Assembly (NCBI GenBank): GCA_034509735.1
Contig: JACGWO010000011.1
Location: 20,444,979 to 20,508,978, forward strand
Length of the DNA stretch: 64,000 nucleotides
Reading direction: 5' to 3'
DNA from: Sesamum alatum
Taxonomy: Eukaryota > Streptophyta > Magnoliopsida > Lamiales > Pedaliaceae
The notes under the pieces are model-generated. The model had not been told where the DNA came from, ran no database searches, and saw nothing but the letters and a program-made list of their open reading frames with translations. A program made the translations under genes and the position numbers. Below, in pieces: positions 23,441 to 32,190 of this stretch (positions within the stretch are counted from its first letter, which is position 1; each line of letters starts with the position of its first letter).

Positions 23441-24334
23441 TTAACAACCACCCAACATAGAACACAGAACCTCCGGCGGTATTTTTTCCTCTCCAAGATG
23501 ATTGAGGTCCACTTCATTTGAGCTAGTTTTCTTCTCGAAAGCCTTTGCACTTGTGTCAATCACAACGTCCGATGCAGTAGTTGATCGCTTACAACCACTA
23601 AGAGAACAAAGCAACTCCGGGGGGATCTTTTCTTCTCCAAGATGATTGAGGTCGGCTTCATTTGAGCTAGTTTTCTTCTCCAAAGCCTTTGAACTTGTGT
23701 CAATCATGTCGGATGCAGTAGTAGATCGCTTATAACCAGCAAGAGAATAAAGCAACTCGGGGGGGATCTTTTCTTCTCCAAGATGATTTAGGTCGGCTTC
23801 ATTTGAGCTAGTTTCTTTCTCGAAAGCCTTTGCACTTGTGTCAATCACAACGTCCGATGCAGTAGTTGATCGCTTACAACCAGCAAGAGAACAAAGCAAC
23901 TCCGGGGGTATCTTTTCTTCTCCAGCATGATTGAGGTCGGCTTCATTTGAGCTAGTTTTCTTCTCCAAAGTCTTTGCACTTGAGTTAATCACAACGTTCG
24001 ATGTACTAGTTGATCGCTTACAACCACCAAGAGAACAAAGCAACTCTGGGGGGATCTTTTCTTCTCCAAGATTACTAAGGTCGAGATGATATGAATTTAT
24101 TTTTTTGTCAATATCCCTTGTACTTAGGTGATTTACCAAATTTGATGTGGCATCAGATCGTTGACACGGACCCATTAGAGAACAAAAAACCTCTGGGGGT
24201 AACATTGCTTCCCCAAAATGACTAGGGTTGGCCAGATCTCTATTTGTTTCTGTAAGATAACGAGCGTCACCATTATAAGAGAAAGCAATAACTAATGATA
24301 TCATTACAAAAATAAAGCCCCTGGGAGATGCCAT
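23441..24334 (-). CDS. Secreted precursor with six tandem Cys-pair peptide units; family not recognised
   Basis: A single open frame of 297 residues. I start at the ATG at 24332-24334, not the in-frame one 14 codons upstream, because the TATA box (24401-24408) would start transcription near 24373, leaving that upstream ATG at or before the cap. Residues 1-24 form a signal peptide (MASPRGFIFVMISLVIAFS, then a small-residue site). Six units of 47-49 residues follow. Each has a spacer rich in Ser, Thr, Asp and Lys, then GEEK and a core such as IPPELLCSLGGC. Cys pairs are 51/57, 100/105, 148/153, 243/248 and 291/297; in unit 4 both are Tyr (196/201). Cores 2-5 are followed by Lys-Arg; the last core ends at the stop. 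This implies a secreted polyprotein cut into short disulfide-looped peptides. Defence or signalling are guesses. Three damaged copies lie nearby. Confidence 0.7.
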   Translation of the reverse strand: MASPRGFIFVMISLVIAFSYNGDARYLTETNRDLANPSHFGEAMLPPEVFCSLMGPCQRSDATSNLVNHLSTRDIDKKINSYHLDLSNLGEEKIPPELLCSLGGCKRSTSTSNVVINSSAKTLEKKTSSNEADLNHAGEEKIPPELLCSLAGCKRSTTASDVVIDTSAKAFEKETSSNEADLNHLGEEKIPPELLYSLAGYKRSTTASDMIDTSSKALEKKTSSNEADLNHLGEEKIPPELLCSLSGCKRSTTASDVVIDTSAKAFEKKTSSNEVDLNHLGEEKIPPEVLCSMLGGC

Positions 24335-24400
24335 ATTCGAGTTGAATATCTTTGGTAAAAAACTAGAAAACTCCATTTGCTAAATTTTGCCAATAGTAGG

Positions 24401-24408
24401 TTTATATA
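24401..24408 (-). promoter_or_regulatory. TATA box of the repeat-peptide gene
   Basis: The minus strand reads TATATAAA, 67 bases upstream of the chosen ATG. The same box with the same spacing precedes copy 1 (2478-2485), copy A (near 12956) and copy B (near 17449), so it is conserved across the copies. Confidence 0.65.
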
Positions 24409-25421
24409 GAGAAGAGGAAGTGGAAGCTTGAAAATTTTGGCTCCCACAATCTAAGTTCAGTGTGTGTAGCGGAGCCTAACTATAGTTAGGTTAATCGTAG
24501 TAATAATGAGTTGTCACTAAATTAATGATTAGATCGGCAAGCTATGCAAAATTATATTTGGTTCTAGGTTTGGTACAAAAATCAATAGGATTGAAAATTT
24601 TTTAAAATAAATTGTGATGAAAATTGTGTACGTGTTATGAAACTAAAATAATTAATATATCTATCAGTCATGGCATTATTCTAATTTAAATCCCCAATGT
24701 AGCTAAGTGCCTTTGCATAAAATATAAGACTAGATCAATCTTGTGACTGCGCTAAGCTCCTATCCATTAATAGTCCATTTATTATTCTCTCCTACATGTA
24801 ACCAACAATCTACATGGAATTAAATGGTTGTCGTTGTGTCAAAATCTCTAGCTATTAACCAGTAATATTTATTGTTTATTTTAAATGTTCAATTTATTGA
24901 AAAATTTTACCAAGTTAGTGTTGACTAAAGCTTTATTGGCCACCTCAGCCCCAACATTGATGTTTCATCATCAACTTTTGTGATTACTTAGTTATGTAGA
25001 AGGACGTCGAAAAAACATATTATGGTTGAGATTCAACACCTTTATGTTCTCGATTACTCTTGTCTCTTGACAATCTATGGTCACGAATACGACTACATCC
25101 ACCAGAAGATATCGTACCACTGTTTCCATCAAAATGAGTTATAAGATTATGCATTATGAAGATTTAAAGTTTTTCCATCCAAAATTTTTGTATTATGATG
25201 AACTATATTATAACACACAATTAATGTGCGATTTTTGTTGTACGTGTCAACAATCTCGTGATTAGTGGTTCAATATCTTGGGGGTAAGGCACAACATAAA
25301 CTTCGGGGAGTCAAATTTCCTAGTTCATTAATGTTGATGGCACAATTTCCATAGAACAAATATAAGTATTTAAAATTTGAATTACAACTTTATTTCAAAT
25401 GGATATGCAGAAATGCAGAAA

Positions 25422-26603
25422 TCATTTGGATATGCAGAAATGGACCCAAGATCTCAGTGAAGCTTTGAAATCATTTCGGAGACCCAAAAGACTCGAAGTA
25501 ACAGCCCAATGGATAACTCCAAGCCCAAAATCTTTCTCCACAAGTCCAAGCCCACAAAAGATTGTGGTTGGGATATTTTGCAGCAGGGCAAAGTCTCCTA
25601 CAGCAGCTACAATTGTGAGGTCTCCTGCTTCTGCGAATTCTGGCAGCGACCAACAAGATGTGGGTGGCGCGCCGGTGGGAATGGGCGGGACGAAACCGCG
25701 CGTGCGCAGGAGCAACATCGTCAACGCAGTGCATGAACAAAAGACATGGCGCGTTGGAGATATGTCAGTGGCGGCGTCAACCCGACGGCGGCAGATCAGG
25801 CGGTTTGGAGGACGAAGTGGTTCCAAGGGGAAGGGGATAAATGCGAGCACACCGGCAATGAGTTTGTCTTCGAGCTCTTGGGTGAGGAAATGGAAACAGG
25901 GGGAATAGATATTCGTCGAAAAAGGTTGGGCCCAATTCGTGAAGTTGTTGTGCAAGGCGTCGTGAGGAGGGATTGGTTCGTCGTAGTAGAGTAGGAAGAG
26001 GGGAAGGAGGGTGATGGGTGGTGCTTGCGGCGGCGGTGCTGGAAAAATGGTTGGTTGCGGTGGTTGGGGTCCCATGAAAAGGGATGATATTGGGATAGGG
26101 GATGGTGCAGTTGGGAGAGTGTCGAATTGGTTGTCGGCGACGGCATGGAGCAGCTTTTTTAGTTGGGAAATAGCAATTGTGGTGGTGGTTTGTACACCAA
26201 TGGGCTCAGTTTCTGCCGGAATGGGGGAATGTGTAGGAAACACAGTGAGGTGGAGAAGTTGTTTGTGTTGGGTGTTGGGTGAAGATACAACAAACAGAGG
26301 TGTGGCCGGTGAGGGTTGAGGAGGAGGCGGAGAGGACGTGATGTCCGCTGAAGGAAAAGCAAGGGAGATTTGCCTTTGGACCTCCGCAATCGCCACTCTT
26401 ACTGAAGCAAAGCCAACATCCATGGTGGAATGATAGTCATGCATAGCCACTGTGATGGCCTCGAGAGAGGCTTGGATGGAATGAAAAGCTGAATGGGGGT
26501 GTGGAGCAAGAGATTGCATGGTGGAGGATGAGATCATAATGAAAGCACCATTTGATACGGACATGATTGTCGATTTTCGTATTCGAGCTAGGAAGGGCTC
26601 CAA
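25422..26603 (-). CDS. Unrecognised open frame, 393 codons
   Basis: A long frame in a locally GC-richer island. It begins MEPFLARIRKST. A helical stretch of about residues 40-85 is followed by a Pro-rich middle (SSPPPPQPSPAT near residue 92; PAPPPQAPP near 188) and a tail with no motif. Several other frames are also open here, so openness alone is weak evidence. Helix plus Pro-rich linker recalls the N-terminus of Ty3/gypsy gag proteins, but no CCHC knuckle, protease or polymerase follows. It may be a decayed retroelement gag, a lineage-specific gene, or chance in GC-rich DNA. Confidence 0.3.
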   Translation of the reverse strand: MEPFLARIRKSTIMSVSNGAFIMISSSTMQSLAPHPHSAFHSIQASLEAITVAMHDYHSTMDVGFASVRVAIAEVQRQISLAFPSADITSSPPPPQPSPATPLFVVSSPNTQHKQLLHLTVFPTHSPIPAETEPIGVQTTTTIAISQLKKLLHAVADNQFDTLPTAPSPIPISSLFMGPQPPQPTIFPAPPPQAPPITLLPLFLLYYDEPIPPHDALHNNFTNWAQPFSTNIYSPCFHFLTQELEDKLIAGVLAFIPFPLEPLRPPNRLICRRRVDAATDISPTRHVFCSCTALTMLLLRTRGFVPPIPTGAPPTSCWSLPEFAEAGDLTIVAAVGDFALLQNIPTTIFCGLGLVEKDFGLGVIHWAVTSSLLGLRNDFKASLRSWVHFCISK

Positions 26604-26964
26604 GAATTTAGGGAGAATAAGAAGATTTTTGTCAAATTTTGTTCTCTGTCTCTTTCATTCCTTTCCATAACCTTAAATACAAAAACCTAATGTAGGATCC
26701 TTGAACAAGTGTCACCATCTCTATATTGGTATAACAACTTTTGTCCTATCTATTCCTTCTAATTAATAATAAGTATAAGCCTAATTAATTTTATAGCAAT
26801 TGAAATTCCTAATATTTGGGCTAATATACTCTTCTTGCTCTGCAAGCCCATCTTCAACTTGGACTGTATCAAATCTAGAAAAAGCAACTTGGTGTATTGT
26901 GTTATTCCTTAATGCAATACTTAGATAAAATCAGTATGCAAGCATCTGATCATATAAATATATA
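26604..26964. other. Intergenic, nothing recognised
   Basis: The stretch lies upstream of the minus-strand open frame and before the nested foldback element. No conserved promoter element stands out. Confidence 0.4.
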
Positions 26965-28934
26965 GGGTTAATTATACTTACACCTCCTCTAAAAATATGA
27001 AATTACATTTTCTCTCAAAAACGTTACAAAGTTACACTTACACCGCCTCCAAAAATTATTCATTTACATCTGATTCTCTTTCGTTAGAGTTGGGCAAAAT
27101 ATTTTTTGGTACCGTTAAAAAAGGTCATTATCATTTTTGGTACTATAATTATAGTGAGTGTCGTTTTTTGTACCACTAAACACGAAAACACGCCTTTTTG
27201 GTTCCAAATTAACGGCAGAGGCCATGTGCCGAGCACATGGCCATTAACGGCCGTTAACTTTTGTTGGCTCACGTCTAGGCCCTGTTTAATGAGACCCAAA
27301 AAACAAGAAAAAATATTTTTTTGGTACCATTAAGAGAAAAGAAAAAAAAAACCTTTTGATTAACTTTAACCACAAACTATAAGAATATTTTTTTTTTTAC
27401 AAAATGGAAAGGGGAATTTTATTTTAATATATATAATAAAATTAGCTTTAAAACATTATAATTATTTGTATTTCAATATTTTTTGGGATCTATTTTACTG
27501 TTTTTCAAAAAAAAATAATAACTTTGACCTCAAACTATAACAAAAAAAATATTTCTAAAATAAATATATTAGATAAATTTTTAGTTTTATATAAATATGA
27601 ATTAATTTAAATTATAATTATTGATATTTGAGATAAAGTCTAGCATCTTTTTATTATTTTTTGATATTAAATTATTATTTGGTCTAAAATATTTTAATAA
27701 ACTTTAAGAAAATATACTCAAGAAATTTTATTTTCATATATTTCATAAAATAAATTTAAAATTATAATTTTATTTTTACTATTTTTTGAAATTGAATTAT
27801 TTGTTCTGAAAATATTTTAATATTTTACAAAAAACTATGAGAAATAATTTTTTATAAAAAAAAAGTATTAGATAAATTTTATTTTTATATAAATTATAAA
27901 TTTATTTTTTAAATAAAATTATTAGATAAATTTATTTTATTATATATAAATAAATAGTTTGAATAATAATTATCTATTTTTGAGATAAATTCGAGCATCT
28001 TTTTATTATTTTTTAAAATTTAATTATTATTTGATTTAAAAATATTTTAATAATTTTAATCCAAAATAAATTTTATTTCTTATAACTTGTGCTAAAATAT
28101 TAAAAATATTTTCAAATCAGATAATAACTCAATTTTCAAAAATAGTAAAAAAGATCCTACAAATTATCTGAAATACAAATAATTTTGATTTTAAAGCTAT
28201 TTTATTATATACATATATATTAAAATAAATCCTAATATTTTTATTTTTGTAAAAAAAAAATCTTATAGTTTGTGGTCAAACTTGCTCAAAATATTTTTTT
28301 TCCCCTCTTAATTGTACCAAAAAAATAGTTTTTTTTCTGTTTTTTTGGTACTATTAAACATGCCTCCTCACGTGAGCGAATAGGGGTTAACGGCCGTTAA
28401 TAGCCATGTGCAAGGCACATGGCCTCTGCCATTAACTTGAAACCAAAAAGACGTATTGCGTGTTCAATGGTACCAAAAGTAACACTCACCACAACTGCGG
28501 TACCAAAAATGATAATGATATTTTTTAACAGTACCAAAAAAGCATTTTGCCCGTTAGAGTTTGGACGAAAATTTTTACGTCAGCAAAAGAAATACATAAT
28601 ATTCAAATTTGCCCCTCATTTAACATTCTCATATATATTTTTGTACTTACAAAAGGATAAATGTAATGTGTGTATATATATATGGAATTAAATTGACATT
28701 ATTATAATTATTCCTTTATAAGTACAACATTATTACATGGAAATGTTAAATGATGGGTAAAATTAAAAAAATTATGTAATTTTTTTTTCTAATCTCAGAG
28801 GTTTTTGTCTAAACCTTAACGAAAGGAGGTCGAGTGTAAACAATGAATTTTCAGAAGGGGTGTAAGTATAATTTTAAAAAAATAGAAAAAATATAATTTC
28901 ATATTTTTGGAGAGAATATAAGTGTAATTAATCT
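26965..28934. mobile_element. Nested foldback elements: outer GGGTTAATTA family, inner GGTAC family
   Basis: The outer element starts GGGTTAATTATACTTACACC (26965) and ends with the complementary TAAGTGTAATTAATCT (28934). It is the same family as 55822-56340 and 59264-59762. Inside it, between about 27095 and 28548, sits another element with long inverted arms (TTTTTTGGTACCGTTAAAAA against its complement, and the block GCCATGTGC... near 27220 against 28408-28430). The outer phrase GTTAGAGTTGGGC/AAAAT near 27085 resumes as GCATTTTGCCCGTTAGAG near 28542. The centre (27340-28270) is very AT-rich with no gene. Confidence 0.75.
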
Positions 28935-29960
28935 AAATATATATATATATATATATTGTATTTTGGGAACTGAATCTCATGAGAAATGGGAACACCAGAC
29001 CTCGTAACTCGTGTGCTAATAATATATATCTAGTACTCTTTTAAAAGCATACCAAAATCTTACATAAAGTGAGAAAGAATTGAATTTCAACTTTATAAGG
29101 TTGAAAATGGACAACTTAATTCTTCTATTATTATTATTATTATTCTTTTGTTTTGTTTTCTTATTATTCTATTGCATGTGGAAAGTGATTCTTCTCCGAC
29201 CACATAGATCTCCTATTACACCTAATTCCCTACCTAGTATGTACGTAGTACAAACAAGATTATCCTTTTCCTTTTCTTTTTCTTTTTTCTTTTTCTTTTC
29301 AGATTTTCTTTTTGCCAAAATAAATGGTTGAATTAATTAGAACTTTGAAATTAAGCGGGATGAGGATGGTTGAACGTTGGATCAATTAATTAACCATCAC
29401 TTGATCCATAAAATGCATGGCATGGTGCAAACGATAGAAACAGAAGAAATTATACAAATTGCTTTATTTTTTTCAAAAAACGTGCGAGATGATTTAAAGG
29501 TCAACGGCGATGTGAATCATGACACTGATTGAATTTTTTTTTTCAATAAATTTTAAATATTAATTGATTTTTTTTTCAATTTAATTTGATATTTATTTTT
29601 TACTAATAGTTTGATATTATATTAGGTTTATGGATTATTATTATAATATTTTAATTGTGATCTTGTGAGGTTTGTCATTACATTTTTTATATTTATGTGA
29701 ATCATTTATCATTGATTTTATTATGATGATTATGGGTTTAATTAATAGACTACTTAAGTTTTTATAACGATCAAATTATTCACAACTATTTAACGTGCCG
29801 TTGTCTTGTGCATTTGGCACACTGTGGTATTCATCTTCTACAAGATTAAGAATTTGAGGAACTTTTATATCCTAACAACTTGTTGAGAGTTTCAACAACG
29901 TGATTAAGGATCGATTGGTTCTTAGTATCCTTATGGCATGCATATGGGATATGAAATTGA
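28935..29960. other. Low-complexity intergenic stretch
   Basis: The stretch holds an (AT)n run at 28941-28957, TTA repeats near 29125 and pyrimidine-rich runs near 29265-29300. The 83-codon frame here is Leu/Phe-rich only because of those repeats. No gene is supported. Confidence 0.5.
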
Positions 29961-29962
29961 TG

Positions 29963-30046
29963 TGACGCATGGGGTTGTAACCTAAAGTAGTGATCAATCG
30001 TTGACGCATGGGGTTGTAACCTAAAGTAGTGATCAATCGTTGACGC
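29963..30046. repeat. Direct tandem duplication, 39-bp unit
   Basis: TGACGCATGGGGTTGTAACC begins at 29963 and again at 30002, with identical sequence between, and a third partial copy (TGACGC) at 30041. The two full copies are perfect, so the duplication is recent. Confidence 0.9.
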
Positions 30047-31301
30047 CTTTTAACACGTTGGGAAAGAATCATAGCATTAGGATAACGACAAGTATCGTGA
30101 CTCTCTCATCCATGCATCTTTTCCTTTTTTGAGTTTTATTTAATTTATTTCATCATCTTTCATGCATATAATACCAAATCAGTCGAAATATCTTTTCTGT
30201 GTATCCTAAAATAATTGAAGCACTAATTTACAAAACAGAGGTTACCACTCGATACTTAAGTTAATAAGGTGTTTAAAGGAATAAAATAAAAAACTCTAAA
30301 TAAAAACATAAGATCTGACAAGCTTAATGTATCAAAATCATATGGAGGGTGTTGAAAATATCGAAAAGCATGCTAAAAACTCGTATGTGGATAGTAGAAA
30401 ATGATTCAAAATCGAGTGGACTTGGTGAATAAATATGTTACCTCTTTGACCTACGAGCCCTAATCTTTTGAGCAGGTTTTGAGAGAATGGGGGAAGAGGG
30501 GTTGGTGAAGAGAAGTTAGGATATCTCAGAATTCTTTGAGATGTCTACTTTGTTGGGATTATGCTTATTCACATATTTTCCACGTCATATAGGTCCCACG
30601 CCAACAAAAAGAGGATTTGTCAAATCAGTAGGAAAATAAGCCAAACTTCAGGAGATGGTTACATGTCATATTTAACCTGCGGGATGCAATGTGCATGTTC
30701 ATTCCTGCTAGCGTGCTTTAGGAATGAGGTGTCATTTGACGTGTAGAATATTATTGATGTGTTAGATAAGGTTTATGGGCTCTAGCTTGTATTAATTGGG
30801 CCTGGACAGGTGTTTGCCTTGCCAGTCGAAAGAAGCTGGGCTAGTTATTAGGCTGGTGGTGTTTTGGTTTGCCGGTAATGAGTGAGTTGCGCTTCACTCC
30901 TTAGTATATAATTTGGATTCGATTTGGCCATTCGAGTTTGAAAAAATAGGTGTTAATGTATCAATAATCAATCTTATATATTATAATAATTTATTATATT
31001 GATATTTTTACATTCTAAAATTTATTTTTGAGCTATATTTGTTCTACTATATATGGTTTGAACATTGTTATAGTTTTTTATTTTCATATTCTTTTGATTT
31101 ATTTTTTCATATGACCTATTATTTTACTACTAACTATAAATGTCGAGGTCGGTTGCTACAAGTATCAATTTTTGTCCAACACTTTTCATTTTTTATTTTT
31201 TTTCCGGCTGCGTCCATATGCAATGACGTTGTTTTGATGCATATTAGGTTATAAAGGGATCGTTTTGTGTGTTTAAGCCCTTGTAGCGATGCACCTCCAC
31301 T
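30047..31301. other. Intergenic, nothing recognised
   Basis: AT-rich single-copy-looking sequence without a convincing open frame or repeat structure. Confidence 0.4.
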
Positions 31302-31334
31302 ACAGTACCCTTTTGTCCAACAAAAGGGTACTGT
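31302..31334. repeat. Perfect hairpin, 14-bp stem
   Basis: ACAGTACCCTTTTG (31302-31315), a five-base loop TCCAA, then CAAAAGGGTACTGT (31321-31334). It lies about 140 bases upstream of LINE 2. It has no T run and no context of a terminator. Confidence 0.85.
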
Positions 31335-31529
31335 AAGACGACAAAAATCATCTTCTTGCCTGTTTGTTTGTGTTTTCATTTCCAGTTTTCAATTTTTGAA
31401 ACAGTAATTAAAGTGAAAACAGATTTATTTATCGTATTCTCATTGAAAATTTATTGATTTGACAACACAGTTCAATATAAAAGACACTCTTATTAACCAA
31501 TCCAAATATATTGCTCCAGATACTGATAC

Positions 31530-32190
31530 CTCGGGCATGCGGTTGAGGAGTGTTGCGAGGGACGTGATCACCCTGTCAATCCTCAACAAGAACCATAACT
31601 TGGATTTGAGGGAAGTGATTAACAAACGAAAAGGTCGGGTCGTGATGGAAGGAGACCAACAGGGAACCACCCACACCACACCTCATGTGGAACTAAGGAA
31701 CGAGCCAGCCCCTACTCAGCCTGCCCCAGCTGTTCGGACAACAAAGCACCAATCGTCTAGAATGAAATCACTATCAGATAGCATGCCGAGTCTCGAAATG
31801 GTTAGGGGCTTGGCGAGAGGTCAGACCAAGGATCCCCCGCTAGGGATGAACTACTTCAGGAGAACAATGATTCAGGGTCAGACAAGGACATAAACCCGGT
31901 TTGCACGATCTGCGTGTTTGATCAAGCCCCTTCGGAGGATGGAAATCTGTTTTCAACTCGACAGGGTTTGCAGTCGGGTGCTCGTTTAGATGATGACCAG
32001 GAGAATGAGGGATCATCTTGGAACTTACCATCGTGCGAGGCTTCCATTGATATGGCTACTGATGATGATGGTTTCGTGGAGGCCAAAGTGTGCGGGCGCC
32101 ATCGTAGGGCCTATTCTGTCGGACGTCTGGAACATGTCATGACTCAAAGTCCCGCTCATGTGAATTCCACCTCATCCCAAAACCTCCAAT
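31530..32190 (+). pseudogene. LINE 2 ORF1 C-terminal remnant
   Basis: Open frames of about 120 and 92 codons carry Pro/Thr- and Lys/Arg-rich sequence with an RKGRVV patch, typical of the variable C-terminal part of plant L1 ORF1. No catalytic or zinc motif is present. The second frame runs to just before the endonuclease start. Confidence 0.4.

Larger units (their letters stand above)
22140..25395 (-). repeat. Third large copy (copy C) of the peptide-gene block
   Basis: The block is a direct repeat of 15070-18450: loop sequence, downstream region, peptide gene, promoter and upstream region in the same order and orientation. It ends near 25395, where 'GAATTACAACTTTATTTCAAA' -like sequence gives way to unrelated DNA. 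The CACTA element lies exactly between blocks B and C. C lacks the small indels seen in A and B. Confidence 0.8.

Noticed and set aside
29080..29331. 83-codon frame with a hydrophobic stretch, a possible small membrane protein
   Set aside because: The Leu/Phe/Ser content comes from TTA and TTTTC simple repeats; no conserved motif and no promoter.
29963..30046. Possible CRISPR-like or regulatory repeat array
   Set aside because: Only two full units, no spacers, and a plant nuclear context; simple tandem duplication explains it.
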